From Myxococcota bacterium (GTDB taxonomy: Bacteria > Myxococcota_A > UBA9160 > PR03): a stretch of DNA of 32,596 bases. Location: assembly GCA_028284525.1 (NCBI GenBank), contig JANQRO010000537.1, forward strand, positions 1 through 32,596, given 5' to 3'. Below the pieces are notes generated by a model. The model was not told where the DNA came from. It was given only the letters and a program-made list of their open reading frames with translations, and ran no database searches. Positions 12,201-19,985 of the stretch are shown piece after piece (position 1 is the first letter of the stretch; every line of letters starts with the position of its first letter). The translations under genes were made by a program, and so were the position numbers.

Positions 12201-12276
12201 GGGCGTGTAGCTCAGCTGGGAGAGCACCTGGTTTACACCCAGGCGGTCGGCGGTTCGATCCCGTCCGCGCCCACCA
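12201..12276 (+). tRNA. tRNA-Val (anticodon TAC)
   Basis: A 76-base cloverleaf: acceptor GGGCGTG/CGCGCCC (one T-G pair), D stem GCTC/GAGC, anticodon stem CCTGG/CCAGG with loop TTTACAC (anticodon TAC), T loop TTCGATC, discriminator A and encoded CCA. It stands alone. I looked for a repeated tRNA 3' end or an integrase nearby, as at an island junction, and found neither. Confidence 0.96.
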
Positions 12277-12571
12277 ACCCAAACCAACACCTAGCACCGA
12301 GGGGCGCCGCTCCCCGGCACCGAGGCCGTTTGGTGTAGGCCGAGCGATCGGGAGCGGGGTATGTCATCGGCGAGCGCTGCAAGGAAGCGTTCGACGGCGG
12401 CCCGGCTCGGGGCGGCGGAGCCATCGCCCCCGAGACCGCGAGCGGAGATCGCCGGAACCGACCGAAGGTCGAAGATCCATCGCCGGCTGGTGCTCGCTCC
12501 CCTCTCTGGTGCTTTGCTGTCGCTCCTGCCGCGAGACGAAAGACGTCGCCCGCCCGGGGAGGCCCACGCGT
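12277..12571. other. Non-coding gap between tRNA-Val and the methyltransferase gene
   Basis: No convincing gene on either strand; the ORFs offered here are Arg/Ser/Pro-rich shadow frames. A 9-base direct repeat, GCACCGAGG, occurs twice about 23 bases apart around a GGGG-N7-CCCC hairpin just downstream of the tRNA. These may help transcript ending but there is no T tract. Confidence 0.5.
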
Positions 12572-13540
12572 TCAAGCTTTCTTGGTGGCGTGGAGAAAGG
12601 TGCCACCAGCGAGGACCGTCTGGGTCTCGGTCGCGAGGGCGGTGACGTAGGGCCTCGACGCGTGGTCCTCGAACTCGCGTTCCATCAGCTCGCCGACCGT
12701 CATGGAAGCAAATTCCTCCTTCGCCGGGCTCGGCAACCCTCTCGAGTAGGTCCGCATCATCCTCTGCAGCGCTCGGATCGGCCAGAAGGGGCGGGGGACG
12801 TGCAGCTCCTGGATCTCCATCGAGCCCTCGTAGAGGCTCCGGTGCCCTTCGATGGTCATGTTGAAGTAGTGGTGGGGAAACCCGTGGTACTCGTGGAGGA
12901 AGGGCACCGCGGAGAAGAGACGACCACCCGGCTTGAGCACCCGAGCGATCTCGCTCGCGCACATGAGGGGGTGCCGGGTGTGCTCCAGCACCGCGATGCT
13001 CAGGACCGCGTCGAAGGTATCGTTCGAGAAGGGCAACTCCTCGCCCACGCCGAGGACGTCGGTGGAGTAGTACGGGGCGACCTCGTAGTTGACGACGTTG
13101 CTGTAGTAGGTGTTTCGCAGGCCGGCTCCACAATCCAACACGAGTCCGTCGGGGAGCGATTCGATGATCTGTTTCGACGGAAGGCCGTAGTCGTGAGCGC
13201 TGACGTGCTCCGTGTCGGAGATACCAAAGTTCTCGCGTAGCGTGTCCGAGAGAAAATCGATCTGGCCGGTTCGCGGGTCGCGGTCGTGGGGTCGATCCCA
13301 CTCGATCCGGTCCCCGAGCGCTTCGAGCTTGTCTCGGCGGAGTCGCAGCACATCGGGAAGCAAGCGGGTGTCGAGGACCTTGCGCCCCTGCGCCTGGCCA
13401 AAGCGCTCGAAGTGCTCTCGCGCCGAGTCGAAGACGCCGCGTCGAAGTGCCGCCTCGACACCGGGGTTGGCGGCGAGGTATCCCGACTCGGTGAAGTTGT
13501 CCGCATCCGCTGCCACGAGAACCTGAAGCGCCTCAAACAT
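12572..13540 (-). CDS. Class I SAM-dependent methyltransferase with N-terminal NPDV-type domain
   Basis: 322 residues from ATG 13540, with GGGAG in good position. Residues about 15-55 (FTESGYLAANPGVEAALRRG, then SAREHFERFGQAQGRKV) match the short 'YYLxxNPDV...HFxxxGxxEGR' module found at the ends of surface-polysaccharide enzymes and some calcium-binding proteins. The catalytic part has a Rossmann motif I, LVLDCGAGLRNTYY, then LPFSNDTFDAVLSIAVLEH and the post-motif RVLKPGGRLFSAVPFLHEYHG (shown in part), a methyltransf_11 pattern. The acceptor is unknown; the N-terminal module suggests cell-surface glycan or glycolipid modification. It faces away from the sulP operon. Confidence 0.85.
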   Translation of the reverse strand: MFEALQVLVAADADNFTESGYLAANPGVEAALRRGVFDSAREHFERFGQAQGRKVLDTRLLPDVLRLRRDKLEALGDRIEWDRPHDRDPRTGQIDFLSDTLRENFGISDTEHVSAHDYGLPSKQIIESLPDGLVLDCGAGLRNTYYSNVVNYEVAPYYSTDVLGVGEELPFSNDTFDAVLSIAVLEHTRHPLMCASEIARVLKPGGRLFSAVPFLHEYHGFPHHYFNMTIEGHRSLYEGSMEIQELHVPRPFWPIRALQRMMRTYSRGLPSPAKEEFASMTVGELMEREFEDHASRPYVTALATETQTVLAGGTFLHATKKA

Positions 13541-13561
13541 GGTCCGACATCTCCCGCGCAG

Positions 13562-13567
13562 AGCTTA
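13562..13567 (-). promoter_or_regulatory. Candidate -10 box of the methyltransferase gene
   Basis: On the minus strand TAAGCT lies 21 bases before ATG 13540, between which sits the ribosome site GGGAG. No strong -35. Tentative. Confidence 0.3.
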
Positions 13568-13734
13568 GGGTCTGGCGGTCCTCGGGCAGGCCCCCGCCGA
13601 TCGAGCGCCCATCGAGCAAGGTCCGTACGGGCCCCAGCACCGCAGCGGGCCACTCCGGCCTGCCGGCCGGACCTCGAGCGTTGCGCGTTCTCGCCCCGCT
13701 GGACGCCCGCTCGCGTGAGCGCCCCCAACCCGCC

Positions 13735-13764
13735 TTGACAGCGTCCGTTTTGAGTCACTAGCGT
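13735..13764 (+). promoter_or_regulatory. Promoter TTGACA-N18-TAGCGT upstream of the small membrane-protein ORF
   Basis: A perfect consensus -35 (TTGACA, 13735-13740) is followed after 18 bases by TAGCGT. Transcription would begin about 13771, which is the GTG of the next ORF, implying a leaderless message. It could also drive read-through toward sulP. Confidence 0.45.
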
Positions 13765-13770
13765 TCGCGC

Positions 13771-14196
13771 GTGGGGCATTTCGTCGGTTCGTCGCTCGAT
13801 GCGTTCCGTCTTCGATGGCGCGGCCGTCTGGCCGCCGCACTCACGATCTGCCTTTCGCTCTCGCTGCTCTCGCTGCTGGTCCCCGCTCGCTCGAGGGACG
13901 TGGCGAGCCGGATTCCTCGGGCCTCGACGACCGGTGCCTCCGCCGGCTCGCGGGACGTGCACCTCGGGGGCTGCGACCTGCCCCTGCCCTTGATCCAGAC
14001 CGCTTGGGTCGAGGACCACGAGCGGCGGGTCGACCCGGTCGGAGACGCGCCCGCGAGCGAGGTGGCAGCTCCGAGCACCCGAGCCTTCCCCGGCCGCCGC
14101 ACCCACGCCCGACCGGTGTTCGCCGCACCGCCCGAGCGCATCCCCGCCGCCGTCCCATGGCGACCCCGCGACCGGGCGCCTCCCCCCCCGGCCTGA
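13771..14196 (+). CDS. Hypothetical small protein with one hydrophobic segment and Pro-rich tail
   Basis: 141 residues from GTG 13771. Residues about 20-37 (AAALTICLSLSLLSLLVP) form a signal anchor or signal peptide; the rest is Arg/Pro/Ala-rich and ends RAPPPPA. No family recognised. In its favour: a perfect TTGACA box at the right distance, a sensible exported-protein layout, and position 219 bases upstream of sulP. Against it: biased composition, no ribosome site, and competing shadow frames on both strands. It could be an envelope accessory gene of the operon or non-coding. Confidence 0.4.
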   Translation: MGHFVGSSLDAFRLRWRGRLAAALTICLSLSLLSLLVPARSRDVASRIPRASTTGASAGSRDVHLGGCDLPLPLIQTAWVEDHERRVDPVGDAPASEVAAPSTRAFPGRRTHARPVFAAPPERIPAAVPWRPRDRAPPPPA

Positions 14197-14289
14197 GGGC
14201 CGGTACCCGGCTCTCCATCGGCTGACCTGGGCCGGGCGCGGCGACTGCGCGCTCGACCGCCGCGAGATCGGGCGCGGGTCGCCAACGCT

Positions 14290-14304
14290 CTCACGACTCG
14301 TGAG
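14290..14304. promoter_or_regulatory. 7+1+7 palindrome with LysR-type T-N11-A form upstream of sulP
   Basis: CTCACGA-C-TCGTGAG is a perfect 7-bp inverted repeat around one base, 111 bases before the sulP ATG. It contains T-N11-A with dyad symmetry, the consensus form bound by LysR-type regulators such as CbbR, CmpR and CcmR, which control carbon-fixation and CO2-uptake genes. No LysR gene is in the window. A hairpin ending transcription of the preceding ORF is an alternative, but there is no T tract. Confidence 0.4.
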
Positions 14305-14415
14305 GCGGCGGCCACCCCGCTTCCCCGGTCGACCCGAGTGAGGACAGTCCGCGCATCGGCGTTCCATCGCGACGCAGCGCGCGCGGACATCGAAGCAGCA
14401 CCAAGGGGGAACGCC

Positions 14416-16053
14416 ATGACGGACCAACCGTCGCCGAGTCCCAAGGGGACGCTCTCGGGATTGTCGAAGAACTGGAAGGCGGATCTGGTCTCCGGCCTCC
14501 TGGTGTTCCTGATCGCGCTTCCCCTGTGTCTGGCCATCTCCCTCGCGTCCGGCTACCCGGCGATCGCGGGGATCTTCACCGCGATCGTCGGCGGTGTGCT
14601 GTCGAGCTTCATCAGCAACTCGGAGCTCACCATCAAAGGCCCCGCGGCGGGGTTGATCGTCATCGCGCTCGGCTGCGTGACGGAGTTCGGCTTCACCGGC
14701 GGGGCAGACCCCGCGGCCGACTTCCAGGCCTACCGGCTGGCGCTGGGCGTCGGGGTGGTCGCCGGAGCGATCCAGATCCTGCTGGGCGTGTTCCGGTCCG
14801 GAATTCTGGGGGAGTTCTTTCCCACCGCAGCGGTACACGGCCTGCTGGCCTCGATCGGCGTTCTGGTCATCGCGACCCAGTTCCCGATCACGCTCGGGGT
14901 GAGCGCGAGCGGAACCCCGCTCGAACGACTCGCCAGCTTCCCGAGCTACGTCATGAATCTCAATCCCGCGGTCGCGCTCATCGGGGGGTCGAGCCTCGCG
15001 ATCATGTTCGGCTACCCGCTGATCAAGAACCCGACCCTGCGAGCGATTCCAGCACCCCTGGTGGTCCTGCTGGTCGCCGTGCCCCTGGGCATGGCCCTCG
15101 ACCTGGGAACGGAGCAGACCTACTCCTTCGGCGGAGCCAGCCATCCCCTGGGCCCCGAGTTCCTCGTCAACGTGCCGTCCAATCTGTTCAGCGCGTTCAC
15201 CTTTCCGGATTTCTCGGGGGTCCCGACCGCGACGGGCGTCAAGTACATCGTGATGTTCGCGCTGATCGGGAGTCTCGAGTCACTTCTGAGCGCGAAGGCC
15301 ATCGATCAGATCGATCCGTGGCGACGCAAGACGAACCTCGACCGCGACCTGCTCGCCGTCGGGGTCGGCAACACGCTCGTCTCCTTCGTCGGCGGTCTCC
15401 CGATGATCTCCGAGATCGTGCGTAGCCGGGCGAACATCGACAACGGCGCCCGAACGCGGTTCGCCAACGCGTTCCACGGGACCTTCCTGCTCGTCTTTGT
15501 CGCGGCCGTCCCGGCGTTGATCAACCAGATCCCGCTCGCGGCCCTGGGGGCGATGCTCGTCTTCACCGGCTTCCGCCTGGCGTCGCCCTCCGAGTTCGTG
15601 CACATGTATCGAATCGGGCGCGAGCAGCTCGTCGTCTTCGTCGCCACGATCCTGGGGGTCCTCGCGACGGACCTGCTGAGCGGGATCGGGATCGGCATCC
15701 TGGTGAAGGCGATCATCCACGTGATCAACGGTGCGCCGGTGGCTTCGCTGCTCAAATCCGACATCACCGTCGATCCCGGGAGCGGCTCGGACGCGACCAT
15801 CGCGGTTCGGCGATCGGCGACCTTCGGCACCTGGATCCCGCTCAAGCGACGAATCGACCGCCTGCCGGACGCGCCACGCATCGTGGTCGACCTGTCGAAC
15901 ACCGCGTTGGTCGATCACACCGTCATGGCGAATCTCCAGGCATTGGGCGAGGACTTCGAGGAAGGCGGTAGATCGCTGGTAGTCACCGGTCTGGAGGGGC
16001 ACCACGCGATGTCCGACTACCCGAGCGCTGCGCGCAAGAAGGCATCGAATTGA
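14416..16053 (+). CDS. SulP-family anion (probable bicarbonate) transporter
   Basis: 545 residues from ATG 14416, with AAGGGGGA five bases upstream; the ORF-track start at 14338 is too far forward. The SulP core is clear: LVSGLLVFLIALPLCLAIS, GYPAIAGIFTAIVGGVLSSF, NSELTIKGPAAGLIVIALG, many membrane segments, and a C-terminal STAS-like domain (PRIVVDLSNTALVDHTVMAN). SulP includes the Na+-dependent bicarbonate transporter BicA; this subtype (KNWKADL...ALPLCL) is often found near or fused to carbonic anhydrases. Its stop overlaps the dabA start by four bases, so it belongs to the same operon and bicarbonate is the most likely substrate by context; sulfate is the alternative. Confidence 0.9.
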   Translation: MTDQPSPSPKGTLSGLSKNWKADLVSGLLVFLIALPLCLAISLASGYPAIAGIFTAIVGGVLSSFISNSELTIKGPAAGLIVIALGCVTEFGFTGGADPAADFQAYRLALGVGVVAGAIQILLGVFRSGILGEFFPTAAVHGLLASIGVLVIATQFPITLGVSASGTPLERLASFPSYVMNLNPAVALIGGSSLAIMFGYPLIKNPTLRAIPAPLVVLLVAVPLGMALDLGTEQTYSFGGASHPLGPEFLVNVPSNLFSAFTFPDFSGVPTATGVKYIVMFALIGSLESLLSAKAIDQIDPWRRKTNLDRDLLAVGVGNTLVSFVGGLPMISEIVRSRANIDNGARTRFANAFHGTFLLVFVAAVPALINQIPLAALGAMLVFTGFRLASPSEFVHMYRIGREQLVVFVATILGVLATDLLSGIGIGILVKAIIHVINGAPVASLLKSDITVDPGSGSDATIAVRRSATFGTWIPLKRRIDRLPDAPRIVVDLSNTALVDHTVMANLQALGEDFEEGGRSLVVTGLEGHHAMSDYPSAARKKASN

Positions 16054-18950
16054 GCGAACCGAGCGAGATGGAGACCCCGGCCGACGCGACCGAGGCGAGA
16101 TCGCGTCTGCTGCGCGAGATCGACGAGGCGGCCGAGCCGGTCTCGCAGTTCTGGCCGATGAAGGGGTTCGTGTCCCACAACCCCCTCCAGGGGCTCGAGC
16201 ATCTTCCCTTCGATGAGGCGGTGCAGCAGGCGAAGCATCTCATCGGGGCGGAGGGGTACCTCCCGGTCGAGGAGTATCGCGAGCTGTTTGCGGAGGGTCG
16301 CATCACGGATCGCAGCGTCGATCGCGCGCTCGCGCGGGTCGGCCCGAGCGACGACCGGTCCCTGTCGCTCGCGTCCCGCACCATCACGGCGGCGGAAGTC
16401 CACAAGCTGCATCTGCTGCACGGGATCGACCCCCTCGAGCCGGCGCTCTTCGACTGGATGTTCACCAGTGCCGGGGCCCTCGCGCGACCCTGCGCCGGCG
16501 TATCGAGCGGTCTCGATCTCGTCGCGCTCTGGCGCCACGTGCTCGCCACGCTCGAGCTCACGGACCCCCGCCTCGGTCTTCCGGACGATGCGACGGAGCG
16601 GGGAGACCCGGCGACCGTCGAGCTGCCCTACCGCCGCGCGCTCAGCGACTGGATCGACGAGCGGACCGGGTCGTCCGTCGTCGCGACGATCGACACGCAG
16701 GTGATCAAATGGGTCTCGTCCTTCGTCGACGAGGGGATGGCCGGGTGGTCGATGCCGTCGAGACGGAGCGGGTTCTACGCCGCGTGGCGCGAGCTGGCGC
16801 AGCACGACCACAGCGGTCGCTTGCTGGGGATCCATCGTTGCGCGGCGAAGATCGCCGCGCTGCCGGCCGACCCGGAAGCGGCGATCGCGAGCCTGCTCGA
16901 GACGATGCAGATCCCCGATTCGCGCTGGCCCGACTATCTGGCACGGGTGCTCGCGCAGCTCCCGGGCTGGACGGGGCTCGTCCGCTGGCGCGGCGCGAAC
17001 CCGGACGACCCGATTCAGAAGCTCAATCCGATCGACGTCACCCAGTATCTCGCCGTTCGGTTGTTCTATGAAGCGGAGCTCGTCGGGGCCGAAGCGCGCC
17101 GCCGATGGAAGGGTCGCGGAACGCTCCCGGAGATCGCGGGGCACCTCGCCGCCGCCGGCGCCGACGCCACCGTCGGTCCCAACAAGAAAGGGGTGTGCGA
17201 CGACGCGTGGCGCGTCTTCCGGCTCGCGCAGTGGCTCGCCCTGTCCGAGGAAAGCGTCACGGCCCTCAGCGGGGAGCAATCGCAGACGCTGTTGGGCTGG
17301 CTCGACGACTTCCCGGCGTCGCGCCAGAACCCCGTCTGGCTGGAGGCGTACGAAGATTCGTTCCGCATCGAGCTGCTGTCGAAGATCTCCTCTCACCGCG
17401 CCTCGGCGCCGGTGGTGGAAGGACGCCCGCTGGCCCAGGCCGCGTTCTGTATCGACGTCCGTTCGGAGCCGTTTCGCCGCAATTTCGAGGCGACGGGCCC
17501 CTACGAGACCTTTGGCTACGCGGGGTTCTTCGGGATTCCCATCGACCACCGCGGCTTCGACACGGACGAGTCGTTTCCATTGTGTCCGGTTCTTCTCACG
17601 CCTTCGAACGCGTTGTTCGAGCTGCCCCGCGCGGGTCAGGAGCAGGCGCTCGAGCGCTACGCGTCGGGCTCTCGGTGGAAACGACTCGGCGAGCACCTCT
17701 TCCACGACTTGAAACACAATCCCGTCGCGTCGTTCCTGCTCGTCGACGTACTCGGGATGTTCTTCAGTCTCGGGCTGGTGGGCAAGACGCTGTTGCGGCG
17801 GCCCTACCACACCCTCCTCGGTGGGTTGCGGGGGTGGTTTCGGCAACCCGTGGTGACCGAGATCCGCGTCGGGGAGACGGGCGCGGCGCCGCCGGGGGTG
17901 GGCGGGCTGCCGGTCACGCTGCCCCGCGGCTTCTCGGTCGAGCAGCAGGCGAACTTTGTCGAAGGGGGTCTGCGCACCATCGGCCTCACCCAGAATTTCG
18001 GTCGCTTCTTCGTCGTGTGTGGTCATGGGAGTGAGACGGACAACAACCCGTACTTCGCCGCCCTCGATTGCGGCGCGTGCGGGGGTCGTCACGGAGACCC
18101 CAACGCCCGCACCTTCGCGGCGATGGCCAACAGCCCCGCGGTGCGCGCGGAGCTCGCCACACGCGGGCTCGAGATTCCCGACGACACCTGGTTCCTGCCC
18201 GCCAAACACAATACGACGGCGGATCGGGTCGAGTTCTACGACCTCGTGGATCTTCCGGACAGCCACCGCGAGGATCTGGAGACGCTGCGCCGAGATCTCC
18301 TCGAGGGCGGAGCCCAACAGGCGCTCGAACGCGCCGGCGGGATCCCGGGGACACCCCGGGGGATGGACGCCAAGCGGGCGTTCGCGCACGTCGAGTCGCG
18401 GAGTATCGACTGGGCGACCACGAGGCCGGAATGGGGCCTCTCGGGCAACGCGGCGTTCATCGTGGCTCGCCGGGCGGTCACCAAAGGGCTGAACCTCGGC
18501 GGGCGTTGCTTTCTCCACTCCTACGACGCCGCCACCGATCCGGAGGGCGCGATCCTGGAGCGGGTGATGACCGCGCCGCTCGTGGTCGGCGAGTGGATCA
18601 ACATGCAGTACTACACGTCCGCGACCGATCCGTGGAAGTACGGCAGCGGGAGCAAGGTGATCCACAACATCGTCGCCGGCATCGGCGTGATGTACGGATC
18701 CCAGAGCGACCTGGCCACCGGGCTTCCTCTGCAGACGGTGAACGACGGCGTCCTCCATTACCACGAACCCATGCGACTGCTGGCGGTGATCGAAGCGGCC
18801 CCTTCGATCGTCGCCGGTATCATCTCCCGTCACGAGGTGCTCCAGCAGTTCTTTCACAACGGATGGATGAACCTCGTCGTCCTCGACCCGCAGACCTTCC
18901 GTTTTCACCGCTACAACCGCGACGCGACCTGGGAGGCGATCGAGCTGTGA
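16050..18950 (+). CDS. dabA: DabA (DUF2309/UPF0753), inorganic carbon pump catalytic subunit
   Basis: 966 residues from TTG 16050, overlapping the sulP stop (TTGA) with AGAAGG upstream; ATG 16068 is an alternative. The N-terminus has the family motif FVSHNPLQGLEHLPFDEA. The beta-carbonic-anhydrase-like zinc site is complete: Cys467 and Asp469 in AFCIDVRSE, His659 in VVCGHGSETDNNPY and Cys674 in LDCGACGGRHGD. Spacing (C-x-D; His to Cys 15 residues) equals that of Halothiobacillus DabA (C351, D353, H524, C539). It is longer than that protein (about 830). DabA is a cytoplasmic peripheral protein thought to hydrate CO2 vectorially when coupled to an ion-conducting NuoL-like partner (DabB). Here the partners are an entire Mrp/Nuo-like arm. 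Confidence 0.95.
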   Translation: MSEPSEMETPADATEARSRLLREIDEAAEPVSQFWPMKGFVSHNPLQGLEHLPFDEAVQQAKHLIGAEGYLPVEEYRELFAEGRITDRSVDRALARVGPSDDRSLSLASRTITAAEVHKLHLLHGIDPLEPALFDWMFTSAGALARPCAGVSSGLDLVALWRHVLATLELTDPRLGLPDDATERGDPATVELPYRRALSDWIDERTGSSVVATIDTQVIKWVSSFVDEGMAGWSMPSRRSGFYAAWRELAQHDHSGRLLGIHRCAAKIAALPADPEAAIASLLETMQIPDSRWPDYLARVLAQLPGWTGLVRWRGANPDDPIQKLNPIDVTQYLAVRLFYEAELVGAEARRRWKGRGTLPEIAGHLAAAGADATVGPNKKGVCDDAWRVFRLAQWLALSEESVTALSGEQSQTLLGWLDDFPASRQNPVWLEAYEDSFRIELLSKISSHRASAPVVEGRPLAQAAFCIDVRSEPFRRNFEATGPYETFGYAGFFGIPIDHRGFDTDESFPLCPVLLTPSNALFELPRAGQEQALERYASGSRWKRLGEHLFHDLKHNPVASFLLVDVLGMFFSLGLVGKTLLRRPYHTLLGGLRGWFRQPVVTEIRVGETGAAPPGVGGLPVTLPRGFSVEQQANFVEGGLRTIGLTQNFGRFFVVCGHGSETDNNPYFAALDCGACGGRHGDPNARTFAAMANSPAVRAELATRGLEIPDDTWFLPAKHNTTADRVEFYDLVDLPDSHREDLETLRRDLLEGGAQQALERAGGIPGTPRGMDAKRAFAHVESRSIDWATTRPEWGLSGNAAFIVARRAVTKGLNLGGRCFLHSYDAATDPEGAILERVMTAPLVVGEWINMQYYTSATDPWKYGSGSKVIHNIVAGIGVMYGSQSDLATGLPLQTVNDGVLHYHEPMRLLAVIEAAPSIVAGIISRHEVLQQFFHNGWMNLVVLDPQTFRFHRYNRDATWEAIEL

Positions 18951-19417
18951 GAATCCTCGTTGCGGTCGGGCTGTTCCTGCTCTGGATTGCCTTGTCGGCG
19001 TCGTTTCATCCGGCCCATCTGCTCGCGGGCGCGGTGTTCTCGGGTGGCGTCGCCTGGCTCAACCCGATCGGAACGGCGCGGGCACGAGGAGTCTCGGTCG
19101 CGGCCGCCGTCGTGTATGGGCCCTGGTTGTTCGTGCGGATCCTCAAGAGCGGGTTGCACGTGAGCCGGCTCATCCTTCACCCGTCGCTGCCGATCGCTCC
19201 CCGTCTCATCCGCCATCGGACGAATCTCCGGAGCGACGGAGAGCTCGTCACGATCGGAAACTCGATCACGCTGACACCCGGCACCATCACCATCGAAGCC
19301 GGCCCGGGCGAGCTGCTCGTCCACGCCATCGACGAGCCGTCGAGCGAGGACCTCGTGGGCGGTCTGCTCGAAGACCGGGTCGCGCGCGTCTTTCCGAAGC
19401 AGGGCGACGCCACGTGA
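18947..19417 (+). CDS. mrpE: MrpE/MnhE (MbhA-like) antiporter subunit
   Basis: 156 residues from GTG 18947 (GTGA overlap with the dabA stop); the ORF track buries it in a longer shadow ORF from 18068. It has two or three N-terminal membrane helices (LVAVGLFLLWIALSASF, HLLAGAVFSGGVAWL, AAVVYGPWLFVRILKSG). The soluble end has the family pattern LVTIGNSITLTPGTITIE, HAIDEPSSEDLV (canonical '...aNsITLTPGTltv...vH.id'). It is a structural subunit at the edge of Mrp-type complexes. First of the E-F-G-A'-B-C-D run. Confidence 0.93.
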   Translation: MRILVAVGLFLLWIALSASFHPAHLLAGAVFSGGVAWLNPIGTARARGVSVAAAVVYGPWLFVRILKSGLHVSRLILHPSLPIAPRLIRHRTNLRSDGELVTIGNSITLTPGTITIEAGPGELLVHAIDEPSSEDLVGGLLEDRVARVFPKQGDAT

Positions 19418-19683
19418 ATACCTTTTTCTCCTTCGTCATGGGCACGCTCGCCGCCCTGATGCTCGTCTACCTGTATCGCGTGGTCCGCGGTCCGACGGTG
19501 TTCGATCGGGTCCTCGGGCTGAACGGGATCTCGACCAAAGCGATCATCCTGATCGTCGTGATCGGTACCGTTTTCGAGCGCGTCGATATGTTCGTCGATA
19601 TTTCGACCGGCTACGCGCTCCTGAACCTTGTCGGCGCTCTCGCCATCACGAAGTTCCTCGAGGAACGGGGGGCGACCGAATGA
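19414..19683 (+). CDS. mrpF: MrpF/MnhF (MbhB-like) antiporter subunit
   Basis: 89 residues, three membrane helices, GTG start overlapping the mrpE stop by four bases. The motif RVVRGPTVFDRVLGLN at residues 22-37 is the MrpF signature. Where Na+/H+ Mrp systems have Asp in 'DRVVALD', this protein has Asn37, followed by GISTK; from memory the N-xxx-TK form resembles Mbh-type relatives. The Asp has been linked to Na+ transport in Bacillus Mrp, so ion use may differ here. Confidence 0.92.
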   Translation: MNTFFSFVMGTLAALMLVYLYRVVRGPTVFDRVLGLNGISTKAIILIVVIGTVFERVDMFVDISTGYALLNLVGALAITKFLEERGATE

Positions 19684-19985
19684 CGTGGTTCGCGATCGCG
19701 CTGATTCTGGTCGGCCTGTTCTTCCTCGTCGTGGGCTCGATCGGCATGCTGAGGCTGCCCGACGTCTTTTCGCGCGCCCACGCGCTTTCGCTCACGGATA
19801 CGATCGGAGCGTTCTTTGTGCTCGTAGGACTCGCCGTCTACGAGGGCCTCGGAGTGAACTTTCTGAAGATCGTCGTCGTGCTCGCCCTGATCTTTCTGCT
19901 CAACCCGGTCATCGCGCACGCCACCGTCCGCGCGGCGTACCGATCCGGTGCGGCGCGGCCACGGGAGGTCGGCCATGACCTATGA
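19680..19985 (+). CDS. mrpG: MrpG/MnhG (MbhC-like) antiporter subunit
   Basis: 101 residues, three membrane helices, ATG start overlapping the mrpF stop (ATGA). The signature GSIGMLRLPDVFSRAHALSL, then DTIGAFFVLVGL and FLLNPVIAHATVRAAY, matches MrpG closely, including the Pro-Val/Ile pair near the C-terminus. The last 11 bases overlap the next gene, whose ribosome site (GGGAGG) lies inside mrpG. Confidence 0.93.
   Translation: MTWFAIALILVGLFFLVVGSIGMLRLPDVFSRAHALSLTDTIGAFFVLVGLAVYEGLGVNFLKIVVVLALIFLLNPVIAHATVRAAYRSGAARPREVGHDL

Noticed and set aside
9165-12338. 1057-aa plus-strand ORF through arsR, AHSA1, CoA-transferase and tRNA-Val
   Set aside because: Arg/Pro/Gly-rich shadow frame that overlaps several real genes and reads through a tRNA.
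12201-12571. tRNA-Val as an integration site with an island starting downstream
   Set aside because: No integrase, no repeated tRNA 3' end and no change in gene style were seen.
12361-12645. 94-aa ORF after tRNA-Val
   Set aside because: Ser/Arg/Ala-rich, no ribosome site, and its end lies antisense in the methyltransferase gene.
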